A stretch of 64,000 nt of DNA from Selaginella moellendorffii. Its lineage: Eukaryota > Streptophyta > Lycopodiopsida > Selaginellales > Selaginellaceae. Under the pieces are notes generated by a model that did not search any database, was not told the DNA's origin, and worked only from the letters and a program-made list of their open reading frames with translations. This document shows positions 1 through 10,713 of the stretch, piece by piece. The position numbers were made by a program, and so were the translations under genes. Every line of letters begins with the position of its first letter. Position 1 is the stretch's first letter. The DNA is taken from the NCBI RefSeq assembly GCF_000143415.4, contig NW_003314287.1:1222494-1286493 (forward strand), written 5' to 3'.

Positions 1-752
1 GGGGGGGGCAGGGGGGGGCTGTAAGGGATTCCAAAAGTATAGTAGGGATAGAAAGATCTAAGAGCCAATCTTGAAGGAGCTCTCTAATGGTGCTTTTAAA
101 CTGACTTGAGGTTGAAACTGGGGCCGAGGGGCATTGGGTGGGAGTGAGCATGTACTCGGGTGGTGCCAGAGGGGCCACCCAAGGAAGTGCTCAATAGCAA
201 CTCCCACTCTCGAAAGGGAAACTGATTGCAGTGCTTCTAGCTCATGTGGAGTGGTGCCCCACTTGAGTACCTTGCGGCTCATTGGTCCTCGCCCTTCCTA
301 GGGGTTTGGGCCTTCCCTTTGGGATAGAAGTGGCGGGGGGGGGGGGGGGGTAAAGGTAACTATACCAGGCCGTTAAACCACAGCGTCCCAAAGCAAGTGT
401 TGCATCCAAGGCTTGGGATTTAAAGGGTCCCATGATCAAATTTTGTCGTACTAAAGGATGTTAGAAACTTGGAGGTTTGTTGTGCTTGGTTGCTTATTCT
501 TGCGGGGAGTGTAGCTGAACCTTAAGTCCAGTCTAACCTGAGGAGGGGGATTGGGAGAGATTTGGGAATCCGTGGATGGATGGCTAACGCTCCGTTGCTC
601 ATGTAGTGAGTAGCTAAAGCTAAGTAGGACCAAGTAGGAGCTGGTGCAATAAGCGGGAACCTTGGCGAAGGAACTTAGCTAAATCTAAGGAAGTGTTGGT
701 CGGATAAATGAGGTAAATTGGTAAATTGGAAAGGAAAAATTTGTGGCTTACA
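1..752 (+). repeat. Ty3/gypsy LTR, 3' portion (solo or truncated)
   Basis: This stretch matches, nearly base for base in order, the last ~750 bp of the two LTRs at 32871-33973 and 36255-37398. It has the same G-rich opening, the same middle blocks and the same terminal ...GGCTTACA at 745-752. The sequence after 752 is unrelated AT-rich DNA, not the primer-binding site that follows the LTR at 33974 and 37399. It is therefore a solo LTR or a 3' LTR whose element lies left of the window. A second poly-G run sits near 337-350. Short ORFs on either strand are not genes. Confidence 0.85.
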
Positions 753-3595
753 CTCAGGTTTTATAAAAGAATACATTGTTTATACTAAATCTCAAACAAT
801 AAAATATAAAAATGTAAAGAAATATCACAATTATAAAACCCTTTATATTTTTTTCATAAAGGAGATACCTTTATATAATAAATGTTTTGAATGCGATTGA
901 AATCTAAAATAAATGGTGGCTGATACATTTTTTAGAGGGCTTTAATTCAAAATGTAAAAATTTATTATTAAAAAAAAACTTTACAAGGAAATACATAAAT
1001 TATCAAAAAACTAGTTAGGATCTTATTAATTTTTTAAACTTTTTTATTCACATAGAAAAAAGAGAAGGAAACTGTAAGAAGGTTAATATACTATTAAATA
1101 TTGCAACCATTGAGTTTTAAAAGAAAATAATATCCTATAAAAATTTGTTAATAAGCTATATACTTCACTATAGTTTTTTCTTTTATAATCATAAACTTTC
1201 ATACTTTAATTTAGAGTCTCCTACAAACTGTATAAGCCATCACTAAAATACAAAAGGAAGTTGAAATTTATTAGATTTAATATTTAATAGTATATTACAT
1301 TCCCAAATTTTTCTCTCTTTCTTTTCACATTAAAAAATATTAAAAAATGAATAACATCCTATAAAAGTTTATTACTAAGCTATATCCTTCATTGTAGTTT
1401 TATTTTATAATCATGAATTTTTATACTTTAATTTAGAGTCTCTCACAAATTGCATTAACCATCACTAAAATACAAAAAATGTAAAGAAATATCACAATTA
1501 TAGAACCCCTTGTATATTTTTCCAAAAAGAGATACTTTTATATAATAAATATTTTGAATGCGATTGAAATCTAAAATAAATGGTGGTTAATATACTTTTT
1601 AGAAGTCTTTAAGTCAAAAGATAAAAGTTCATTATTAAAATCAAAAATTTATAAGAAAATACATAAATCATCAACAAACTTATTAGGATGTTATTAATTT
1701 CATAAGGTTTTTTAATCAGATGGAAACAAATGTAGAAAACTATAAAATGTTAATATACTATTAAATATTGCAACTATTAAGTTTGAAAAAAAAATTCTAA
1801 ATTATCAACTAAGATCTCCAACAATATATCTTTAAAATTAAATCTTTTTGTATCGAAAGTGCTCATGCAATGACTATGTACAAGTATTATTGGAAATGTA
1901 AAGCTAAAAATTTTATTTAAAACTAAATCTAGGCAGTATGATAATAATTTAGGTTAATCATTATATAAATTTATATAGCCATTCTCCAAAATGATTTTTT
2001 TTTCAATTCATTTTCACTGTTAAATTTCTTTTAAAAAACTTTCGTTGCTTCATTTCTTTATTCAACTAAATATCTGAAAAAAAATTGAATTTCATTGTAC
2101 AAAAAAAATAAAAAATGTTCAAAACTTAAATATTTTACTTTTTTGAGTTATTATTCAATTTATTTTTCTACCATTTTAGAACATGCCTCAAAAACACTAA
2201 AATATTAAAAAATGGTAATTTTTCATTACTTGTGGCTTGCATTAAGTTTTATTGTTACACTATAGTTCAAATCATTTTATAATAGATATCACATAAATAT
2301 TTATATTAAATTTTGAAATTTTCTGCTAGAATTATTAAAAAAATTATATTTATTTATTTGAAAAAATATCTAAAAAAATTTAATTTCATCATGCTAATAA
2401 AGTAAAGCAACTTATAAATTTAATTATTTTACTCTTCTAAGTTTTCCTGAAATTTTGTTTTGTACCATTTGAGGACAAGCCATAAAAACACTAATACTTT
2501 ATAAATTGTAATTTTTATTACGAGTGGCCTACATAAAATTTCATTGTTGCATTATAATTAGAATCATACTTATAAATAAGCATGATATAAATATTTAAAT
2601 CAAATTTTAATTTTTACTACTATTAATAACAATTTTAACCATTTATTTTAATGGTTGTATAGGTTTATAAAACTTTTATCCACAATGACTTTTAGTTTCT
2701 GTAATCCACTTTAATTGTTAGAATTTAATTTAAAATGTTTTCTTTCTTCAATTTTTTGTTTGACCAAACATTTAAAAAAAATGGAATGAAAAAACCTAAA
2801 CTCCTCATTTTGTTTTATACTATTTTTGGATTTATCACAAAAACACTTTTTTTTTATAAATGACAATCTGAAATTCATTTGTGAATCTTTTGGGATCATC
2901 TTTCAAGAAAAATTTAACATTTTGTGTTAATTACAATTTTATAAAGTAGTTTGTTATTGAAGATTAATCATTGCTAATGGCTTGAGAGCATAAAAGTTTA
3001 CTGTTACAATATAGTTTGAATTATATTTATAAATGGCTATTAAATGAACATTTTTAATAGAGAGTTTTGATTTTAGAAGTATATTATTAAATATAATGTT
3101 TACTATATTGTATCATTGTTTCCATTTTAAATTTATTAGCTTTAATATTTAATAGTATATTTACATTCCCAAAGTTTTCTCTCTTTCTTTTCACATGATT
3201 AGAAAACATCAAAAAAGGAATATTATCCTATAAAAGTTTGTTAATAAGGTATGTACTTCATTGTAGTTTTTTTTTTATAATCATGAACTTTCATACTTTA
3301 ATTTATAATCTTCCACAAATTGCATTAGCCATCACTTCTTTTTACATAGTCTTCAATGTTACTATACAAAAGCATTTATTCATTCATTTTTAAATAAATA
3401 TAATTGTTTTCATAGTTGTTGCCTTTTTTCTTACATTTTGCTATATGAGATTTAAATTTTTTTATGCAAATATTGATTTCTCATATAAAAATAAAGCATC
3501 ATCAATGACTTTCAAATGAAACTCTTAGCTTTAGTATTGTTTTAGTAACATTTACAAAAGAATTAAGCGTTCTTTCTTCACTCAATTGCTTGTAA
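753..3595. repeat. AT-rich intergenic block of degenerate direct repeats
   Basis: No gene is visible. The block is very AT-rich and built partly from decayed direct repeats. About 811-1125 reappears at about 1477-1795 (shared landmarks: a stretch ending AATGCGATTGAAATCTAAAA, then ACTATTAAATATTGCAAC). A second unit of ~130 bp occurs at about 1130-1250, 1345-1480 and 3210-3335. A shorter unit near 1262-1330 recurs near 3125-3195. Copies differ by scattered substitutions and small indels, so the duplications are old. No coding capacity, terminal repeats or RNA gene could be recognised. Confidence 0.6.
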
Positions 3596-3599
3596 TATC

Positions 3600-4800
3600 T
3601 GCGCAAGCGATCTTTTGGCCACCGCCTAGTCTACAGGCTCAGGAGCAACGGATCCAGCGAAGCCATCCAGTCCCAGCGCGAGGCTACACGAGCTGAGTGA
3701 TCATTAGGGCTTAGCAATGTCTCCATCGTGGGTGGCAATACGGGCTCTGCCCAATCTAGGTGATTTGCAGAGGACAAGCTGTCGCCATAGCAGAGTACAT
3801 AGAGACGCGTCTGAAGATCCTCGACGTTTTGCATCGACTCTGTGGATCGGGCTTCACACCAGGTGGGAGCTAGGAGAACGTAAAAAAGGCGAGAAAACGT
3901 AGCCGGCCTGAAGTTGAAGAAGCATAGAGACGTCCAGATATTGTTGTCAAACCAAGCTCCAAGGTATGGAAGTGTACTTTCTTTCTTGTGTGTGGAGAGC
4001 TAACCTGATGCGTTGTTTTTCCAGGCTATTGATGAGGCACAGGCCGAACTGGAGGCTTTGGTGTCAGTGCCATCAGATGTTCATTTTGACAACGTAAAAG
4101 CGAGAAAACATGCCGGCATGAAGCTCAAGGCCGAGGAGGCTGGGAAGAGGCCGTGATGCCCATTGCTGGAGCAAGGTTGGAGGGGAAAGAGCAAGCTGCC
4201 TCTCGTAGCAGACAGCCTGAAGAGTTTAAACTGAAAACTGTGACAGGGAGGTGCAAGATGGATTGCACAGATCGCACAGCTCGCACAGCAGAGTGTACCG
4301 TTCGCTCAGCAGAATGCACAGTTCGCATAGCAGAATGCACAATTCTCACAACAGAATGGGCTCTAGTATTTGCCTGTGTGTAATTATATTATTGCCTGTG
4401 TGTAGTAGATGGTCTGTATGTGGCTATGAAGATCATGAACTATTGTAACCTTCCTGTCTGAAAAACTCATAGTCAATGAAGTTCGTGATGAGTTGCAAAA
4501 GGCATATAGGTGATGAGGACCTCATTTCATTTTCAAGATTCTTTAATCACGTTCCGAGGCAAGGTAAGTATTCTCTTGGGTGCAGCAACTGTTGCCTTTG
4601 AGATTGAGAGAGTGATGAAAGTGATGAATTTGTGGCGATCGCGTTGCTACTACCTCCGGGCCAACGCAGTGGAATTCAGCTATCACAAGTGCGCCAGCAA
4701 GCTCATGTCGCTTTCACCAGAGATTTTCAATCCCTCCGGTGGCCTCAATCTGATTCGCTCTATGGAGCAACGCGGGAGATTTTCTTAATTTAAAATTTCT
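3600..4800 (+). pseudogene. Relic of dispersed unknown gene family (copy A)
   Basis: This is a decayed copy of the intact gene at 45304-46236. The same start context (CTTAGCAATGTCT) is present at 3709-3721. Recognisable pieces follow in order: an intron-like stretch ending in CCAG near 4023; a segment reading AIDEAQAELEALV; SRSRQPEEFKLK near 4206 (intact copy: SRSRQPEDFRLK); a run of imperfect A-Q-x-A-Q-Q repeats at 4262-4360; and FHFQDSLITF...ILLGAATVAFE near 4525-4610, matching the FDKVNVILDAATVAFE region. Frameshifts and stops separate the pieces. The part after 4620 does not match the family and may be unrelated. The family's function is unknown. Confidence 0.65.
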
Positions 4801-4912
4801 GGCTCTCGAACTTAGGGTTCTTAGTGATCCTATAAACCCTAAGTGGTCGATTCGTGAGCGAGGAGGGAGGAAGGTGTGGCGCCAATCCAGGTACTCGGCT
4901 TCTAGCACTTTC

Positions 4913-7765
4913 ATGTCCAGTGTCCCCACGCCTGCATCCGGATCGACACTTTCCCACCGACAATTCAGCGAAGACGCTCAATCTCATGGCACAGCCAAAT
5001 TGCCAGCAGGAGCGGCGGCGGGAGCTTCGTGCCCGGAGCACGAAACTTCCAAAATCCGCGCGCTCAATCCACTGGCCAGAGAGTTTGTCCCTGGTATGTC
5101 ACTCCTTTCATTTCGAACGAGTAGAAATTTTCTAATTTCCTTGTGATTGTGATTTTACACATTGTAGTTGAGGAGGGATCTCCTTCTTCGCGGTCTCCGA
5201 CCAAGAGAACATCGGTAAGCATGATGATGCTCGTTTCCCAAACACCGAGTTTTTTTCCCTTTTCTAGAGTCGTGAAGGATTTCCTTCAGCACCAAGGAAC
5301 TTCTCAGTAAGTGTTCAAGTTTTTTTTTCCCATAAAGCGAGGATTTGATCTGATTGCGTTTGACATGAGCAGGATCACGACGCCGCAGCTACAAGCTCCG
5401 AGGCAAATAGTGGGGTGAAGGAAAATTGGGTGGAAAGTGGCATGCCCCACAAACAGTCACAAAAGCTGCAAGAAGTAACAGGAGGACTCTCAGCCGCTCT
5501 TAAAGTCCCTCAAGCAGGAAAAAGTTCTCTCAAGATGGGACACGAATTTACTTCTTCTCAGCACTCAACCCAGCCATCATCTTCACGACGCGGACAGACA
5601 TGGAACGCGAATCATCTACTTAACTTTCACTACGATCCCATCGTTCGACCGTCCCCAAGGCCTCCTCAGCGCAGGCAGCATCAGAAAGTTCAGGCTTACG
5701 ACAAAGAGCTCTTCTTGCAAGCAAACTTTCGGTTCTTGGTCTCGGATTTTGGGGACTATTTGGAGAACAGCACTGACCCAGACAAGATGCTCGAGTGGGA
5801 AGACATAGCCATTGTGGAACTCTCGTCCTCGGTGGCTATCCAGTGTCCGATATGCTTGGAAAGTCCACCTCTGTGCCCACAGATCACGTCGTGCGGTCAC
5901 GTCTTTTGCTTCCCATGCATTCTACGATACTTCTCCGACGCGGACCACAAGACTCACGTAAAGAAATGCCCGCTCTGCTTCGGCATGACTTCTCCTAAGG
6001 AGCTGCGCACCGTCTACATTCACAACGTGAAGGAACACAGGCCAGGTGACAATGTTGGCTTTACGCTCTTGACGCGGGATAAAGGGTCTGTTATACCGTT
6101 CAAAAGAAACGAGTCGAGGGGATCACCGGCTTACACCAAGGATGGACGTTGCCATCTGTACTCCAAGTTTACACTGACATGCGACGTCGAGATGACAACA
6201 AACAATGCCGTTTCGGAGCTCACAGCATGGGCTGAGAGAGCTCAGTCGGGCGATGACGAAGACATCGAACAGCTGCCTTTTGTGTTTGCGGCAATCGATG
6301 AGCTTAAGTCGAGAAAGGCTGCTTGGGACGAGCACCGGACGTTGGAGTTTATCTCGAGCAGCCCATCTGTAAGGCAGAGAATTATGGCTCAGGTGAAGGC
6401 TGGAATCACAAAGCTGCCTGGAGAAGACTTCGAAAGTTCTAGCTCAGCTGGAAAACACCATGAAAAGCAGGAAGTGTTGGAACCGTCGCCGCCGAAGCAA
6501 GAAGGCGTTTATCACATCAATCCGTTCACTGATGAACGAGAGTTGGTTGATGTAGACAAGAAGCCAAAATCGAAAGATTTGCATCAAGAGGACGCACCAG
6601 AGGACTGGGAATCCATCACTTCACCTGTGAAGACCGCGACTTATAAGGACGCCAAAGACGCTAAACACGAAGAGACTGATTCTTACAGCTTTTATCAGGT
6701 TCGTTGTATCATTGCGGGGTTTTACTGACGTGTTCTCTTGCAGGCCGCAGATGGTCAACTCGTCATTTTACATCCTTTGACAATGAAATGCTTGGTTCAC
6801 CACTATGGATCGTACACGTCTTTGCCTTCGAGGTAATTTCTCTTGCATGTTTTTCTATTCTGATTGCTTACGATGTTCCAGAGTTGAAGGGAAAATACTT
6901 GAGATGGAAGCAATGATTCAAACCGAGCTGTCGAGAAAACGATACCGCTATTTGAGTCATCTACCACTTACTAGCACCTTTCAGGTAATTTGGATATTTA
7001 CAAAGTTACAACAACAGATTATTCTGATTCTTAAACCAGCTGTGCGAGGTGGACCTCTCAAAAATCTTACCAAGCTCGTCACTGTCTCCCTTCAAGGATG
7101 AGCTACATGCTCGAGAGGTTCGCAGACAGAGACGCCTGAAACAGGTACAAGATTTGTTTCTCCTAGGCAGAATTGTCGAGCGAAATTTGCATTCAGGACA
7201 AGATGCTTAAATCTGCTGGGCAAAGACTTGAAGAGAAAGTGGTGCCACCATCTCCAGCAGACTACATCGCGATCATGAACGCCCTTCACGAAGACGAAGT
7301 TCCAAACGACAGTGAGTTTGTCGGTAAGTCTCAAGTACAAATGCTCACACTCGAAACTCACCCGCCGGATTCTTCAGCCGCTTCTACAGCACCAGTCCCG
7401 GCCTCGTCTCCACCTGTCGACGAGAGGAGACTCTTCTCGAGGGTGGCCAAGCTCGGCTTTGCTTCTGGACACGATGCTCCGGATCTCACGAACGACGGTC
7501 TCTCCTCTAACAGGCCACCGATCCAACAACAGTCGCCATGGAACCAAAAACAAGCTCCGGCTGGAAGCAGCAGCGGTGAGTGTGTTCCAATTCCTGCTCT
7601 GTTCGCTAATCTTCCAGCTCGAACACTCTTGCAGGAGGAGCTTCCCTTTCTTTCGCGGACGCCATACAGAGAAAAGTGGAGAAGAAAACTCCAGAGGCTC
7701 CCTCGCGTGGAGCAGCCCGCAAAGGCAAAGTTTTACTTTCTACTGGCAGTGGAAGAAAGTACTGA
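4913..7765 (+). CDS. RING finger protein 10-like (RNF10) E3 ligase
   Basis: I read it as exons 4913-5093, 5168-5214, 5268-5306, 5373-6698, 6744-6832, 6882-6984, 7040-7144, 7167-7323, 7378-7575 and 7635-7765. All splice sites are GT-AG, all phases agree, and the protein is ~791 residues. The 54-nt intron at 7324-7377 is in frame and might be retained. The ATG at 4913 gives MSSVPTPASG. A PAM2-like LNPLAREFVP follows near residue 52, then a C3HC4 RING near residues 246-293 (CPICLE...CGHVFC...CPLC). Downstream come the RNF10 signatures AADGQLVILHPL, HHYGSYTSLPSR and LCEVDLSKILP. A basic tail, KGKVLLSTGSGRKY, ends the protein and fixes the last splice frame. RNF10 homologues are ubiquitin ligases linked to ribosome quality control in other eukaryotes. 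The role here is inferred from family. The gene looks intact. Confidence 0.92.
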
Positions 7766-7877
7766 ATAGTCAATGTGTTAATATAAATACAAAGTGTTCA
7801 AAGGGTCAATGGTGTTTATGGTTTTATTCTCGAATATGCCTTTGGAGATATTTGTGCTGAAAGATCAGCTTTCTTGG

Positions 7878-8075
7878 TTGCTCCAGGACAGACAGTGCAC
7901 TCCTCAAGAGCTTGCATCCCGACTTCAACTACAGGTATAACAAAAACAAACTGTTTTCTAAACTGAAATCTGTGACACTCTCTAAACTGCCAACAATGTA
8001 GGCGTTTCATTAAAAGTTTCAGACCTCTGAGAACGATGGCGACGAGGAGATCTATCCTCAAGCAGCCCCAGATGG
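7878..8075 (+). pseudogene. Subtilase gene fragment (relic)
   Basis: This fragment parallels the subtilase at 12765-13105. It has TTGCTCCAGGA, then AGCTTGCATCC, an intron-like stretch with the same flanks, then GTAGGCGTTTC, CAGACCTC, GAGAACGATG, and GAGATC-ATCCTCAAGCAGC. The intron is kept, so it arose by DNA duplication rather than retroposition. The section carrying the catalytic Ser and the C-terminal domain are missing. It lies just after the RNF10-like gene and before a minus-strand relic of the unknown family. Confidence 0.7.
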
Positions 8076-8084
8076 TTTATTACA

Positions 8085-8465
8085 ACAGTTCATAGTCTTC
8101 ATGGCCACATACAAAACATCTACTAAGCATATAATACTTTTGAAGCAAATACTAGGGCCTCCATAGTTGATATTCTATCCTCCACACTAGCATTCTGTTG
8201 TGTGAGCTGTGCATTCTGCTGAGCAAACTGTGCAATCTGCTGTGTGATCTGTGCAATCCTTGCATCTTGAACCTCCAATCCTTGCATCCTGACCCACTGT
8301 CACAGGTTTCACCATCTCCAACCTTGCTCTAGCAATGGGTATCATGGGAAGGCTTGGCTTGAGAACACGTTTCCACGCCTCTTCCAAGCCTCCTTGCCCT
8401 TGAGCTTCATGCCGGCTATGTTCTCTCGCCTTTACGTTGTCCCAATGAACATCAGATGGTTGATC
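8085..8465 (-). pseudogene. Relic of dispersed unknown gene family (copy B)
   Basis: Read on the minus strand, this matches copy A at 4065-4400 in the same order: CATCTGATGTTCATT, a segment for AGMKLKGKEAWK, CCATTGCT(A/G)GAGCAAGGTTGGA, and the A-Q-Q-N-A-Q type repeat at about 8195-8260. A stretch then resembles the region after it, including the words ATGGAGG and TTTG. Stops break every frame. The rest of the gene is absent. Function unknown. Confidence 0.6.
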
Positions 8466-8667
8466 TAATAGAGCCCTAATGGCATTGACTCACCTTCCAA
8501 GAACCTGATTTCACAATCAACAACACTCACAGTGCAAAACCCTAAAGTGATTGCCAAAATATCTGTTAACTGTTCTTCCCGAATATGCCTTTGAATATAT
8601 TTGTGTGGCTAAAATATCTAAAGAACCCTAGAGCGCCGATGATAATGTGAAAGACCGGCAAGGGCAA

Positions 8668-10332
8668 ATGCTGATGGCGCAGGTAGTGAGCTTGCAGGCG
8701 CCAGTGCCGGGGATTCGCGCGGCGGGGGCGCTGGACAAGGATGCGCTATCCAAGCAGCAGCAGCAATGCGCGACCAATTTCTCGTCGCCAGGTTTGCGCT
8801 GTTCTTCCACTCAGCTCGGGCAGGGCCGGGATTCGGCCGTGTGTAGGGCTAGGATAGGCAGGACATGGCCGAATCCCAACTACAAGCCACCAGAGGGCGA
8901 TGGATGGAACACCGGATCGACTGGAAGCTCGCTACCGTGGAATGAGGGCGGGGGAGGCGCTGCCCAGGCGGATTCTCAGTGGAACAACCAAAATGCCGCC
9001 GGAGGCAATGGGCAGCAGCAGAGTGGCGGCTGGAACAGCAATCCGCAAGGCTCTTGGAACAATCAAAATTCTGCGTGGAACAACCCGGCTCATGGAAATC
9101 AGAGTTTCTGGAGCAATCCACCGGGCGAGCAGCAGGGTTCTAGTTGGAACAGCGGTCCTGGCTCGCAGCAAACTTGGAACGCTGGGAATCAAGGTCAGAA
9201 CACTGGTTGGAACAACAACGATTGGAATAAAAACTCGTCGGGTGGTGGTTCTTCGTCTTCGTGGAACAGCGCTGCCAATGCAGTGATTGATGTCACAAAC
9301 ACCACTACTCCTGCTGCTCCCGCTCCTCCGGCTCCTCCCGCCGCCAACACTACCACTGGAACGGGATGGAACAACCAGTTTGGAGGCAGTCCTTCCCCGA
9401 GCTTCAACTCTTCCGTAGCAACGAGCACTGCTTCTACGACTGCTCAAAGTCCGATTCCAACCGGAAGTACGGCTCCAAGTTCACTCTGGGATACTACGCC
9501 GGCATCCGATGCTCCAAAGCTAGGTGGTGCTACGACCGTCACTGGCGATGCCACCACCACTTCCACTCCGACCGAGTCTCCAGCAATCGGGGGCCTCGCT
9601 CCTCAGAAGCTTTACCGCGACGAAGACGGCTGGCCCAGTCCGTTGCTGGATCCCGAGTACAAGCCCTCGGACGAGAGCTTTTCGTCCGGGTCTTTTCGAA
9701 GCTCATCTTTCGGGAAAGGTGTCGGGAAGACATGGCCGAACCCAAACTACAAGCCACAGCCCGGTGACAACTACGTCTACTCGTCTGGCGGCTCTTCGTT
9801 TAGCAAATACGGCAGCGGGAAGACGTGGCCAAATCCAAACTACAAGCCAGAGATGAGTGATGGTCGTGACAACTTCGTGTCCTTCAGCAAAGGAAGTGGC
9901 AAGACATGGCCGAATCCGAACTACAAGCCGCAACCTGGCGATCCTCCGTTCGTTAGTGGCTCCGGCAAAGGTGGCACTGGAAAGACTTGGCCGAATCCAA
10001 ACTACAAGGGTGATGATCCGACTTATGTCTGGGGTGGTGGTGGCAAAGGCAGCGGGAAGACATGGCCCAATCCAAACTACAAGGGTCCTCCCCCGATTTA
10101 CGTGACCGGAGGAGGCAAAGGTGGAGGAAAAGTTTGGCCGAATCCAGATTACAAGGGTCCTCCTGTCGGCCCCGAGTTCGCAGGATCCACGAAGAAAGGA
10201 GGGAAGACATGGCCGAATCCGAATTACAAGGGAGACGATCCAACGTACGTAAGGGGTGGCAAAGGCAGTGGCAAGACATACCCGAACCCAAACGTGAAGC
10301 CACTTCCAGGAGAAAACCCATGGAATGCGTAA
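8668..10332 (+). CDS. W-P-N-P-N-Y-K repeat protein, unknown function
   Basis: Not recognised. The frame is a continuous ORF. The first ATG is at 8668, with a second at 8674 (MAQVVSLQAPVPG). The N-terminus (~60 residues) is poor in acidic residues and could be a plastid transit peptide ending near VCRARIGR; that is inference. One repeat (RTWPNPNYKP) follows. Then comes a ~120-residue W/N/Q/S/G-rich stretch with WN-N-Q steps, a T/S/A/P-rich linker, a degenerate copy (DGWPSPLLDPEYKP), and eight more repeats of G-K-(T/V)-(W/Y)-P-N-P-(N/D)-(Y/V)-K separated by Gly/Ser-rich spacers of 12-20 residues. This makes nine clear copies. The end may be 10332, or a GT-AG intron (donor just before, acceptor near 10391) could replace the stop and add two residues. 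Low-complexity linkers around a repeated short motif are typical of multivalent scaffold proteins. Confidence 0.85.
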   Translation: MLMAQVVSLQAPVPGIRAAGALDKDALSKQQQQCATNFSSPGLRCSSTQLGQGRDSAVCRARIGRTWPNPNYKPPEGDGWNTGSTGSSLPWNEGGGGAAQADSQWNNQNAAGGNGQQQSGGWNSNPQGSWNNQNSAWNNPAHGNQSFWSNPPGEQQGSSWNSGPGSQQTWNAGNQGQNTGWNNNDWNKNSSGGGSSSSWNSAANAVIDVTNTTTPAAPAPPAPPAANTTTGTGWNNQFGGSPSPSFNSSVATSTASTTAQSPIPTGSTAPSSLWDTTPASDAPKLGGATTVTGDATTTSTPTESPAIGGLAPQKLYRDEDGWPSPLLDPEYKPSDESFSSGSFRSSSFGKGVGKTWPNPNYKPQPGDNYVYSSGGSSFSKYGSGKTWPNPNYKPEMSDGRDNFVSFSKGSGKTWPNPNYKPQPGDPPFVSGSGKGGTGKTWPNPNYKGDDPTYVWGGGGKGSGKTWPNPNYKGPPPIYVTGGGKGGGKVWPNPDYKGPPVGPEFAGSTKKGGKTWPNPNYKGDDPTYVRGGKGSGKTYPNPNVKPLPGENPWNA

Positions 10333-10713
10333 GTTCATCTGTTTCCTTTTCTCTTTCTTTCCTCTTGTGACCTGACGTGTTTGTTTTGCAGGCGGTGGTG
10401 AATGTTAAGTGACTCAACGAGTAATTCTCATCTTTCTTTTTGTATCAGCATCGCACCACGTAGGTACGCATCTGAAGTTAGTCTTGGAACTGTATGGCCT
10501 TTAGTTCTATCTGAATATCATTTGCTGTTTCTTATCCCGAGTTCTATTGTTGGTGTTTCTTATCCACTTTAAACTAAGGCGCTCGTACCTTGGTCTAAAC
10601 TGACTAGTGGTGCCGAGTAAATCGTGGAAAAAATGTCGAGCGAGATTCCTGTAAGCCTTTTGTTTCTCAGGTTGGCTTGAAATTCTTCCGCGTGACCCGT
10701 TGCTTCTTTGTCC
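10333..10713 (+). other. 3' end of the repeat-protein gene and intergenic spacer
   Basis: This holds a likely final intron (GT at about 10328-10333, polypyrimidine then CAG at about 10391), a 3' UTR, and the short upstream region of the subtilase gene. No other gene or RNA is visible. Minus-strand ORFs here are not supported. Confidence 0.5.

Larger units (their letters stand above)
7827..8605. repeat. ~30-bp direct repeats bounding two gene relics
   Basis: Copies of a sequence reading approximately TTC(T/C)CGAATATGCCTTTG lie at 7827-7856 and 8576-8605, both followed by A-rich ATATTTGTG. They bracket the subtilase relic and copy B of the unknown family. The arrangement may be the footprint of an insertion or recombination event. 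The repeat length is too long for a normal target-site duplication. Confidence 0.5.

Noticed and set aside
9703-10338. Long minus-strand ORF opposite the W-P-N-P-N-Y-K repeats
   Set aside because: It is the antisense of a repetitive coding region. Its periodicity comes from the plus-strand repeat and it has no family features.
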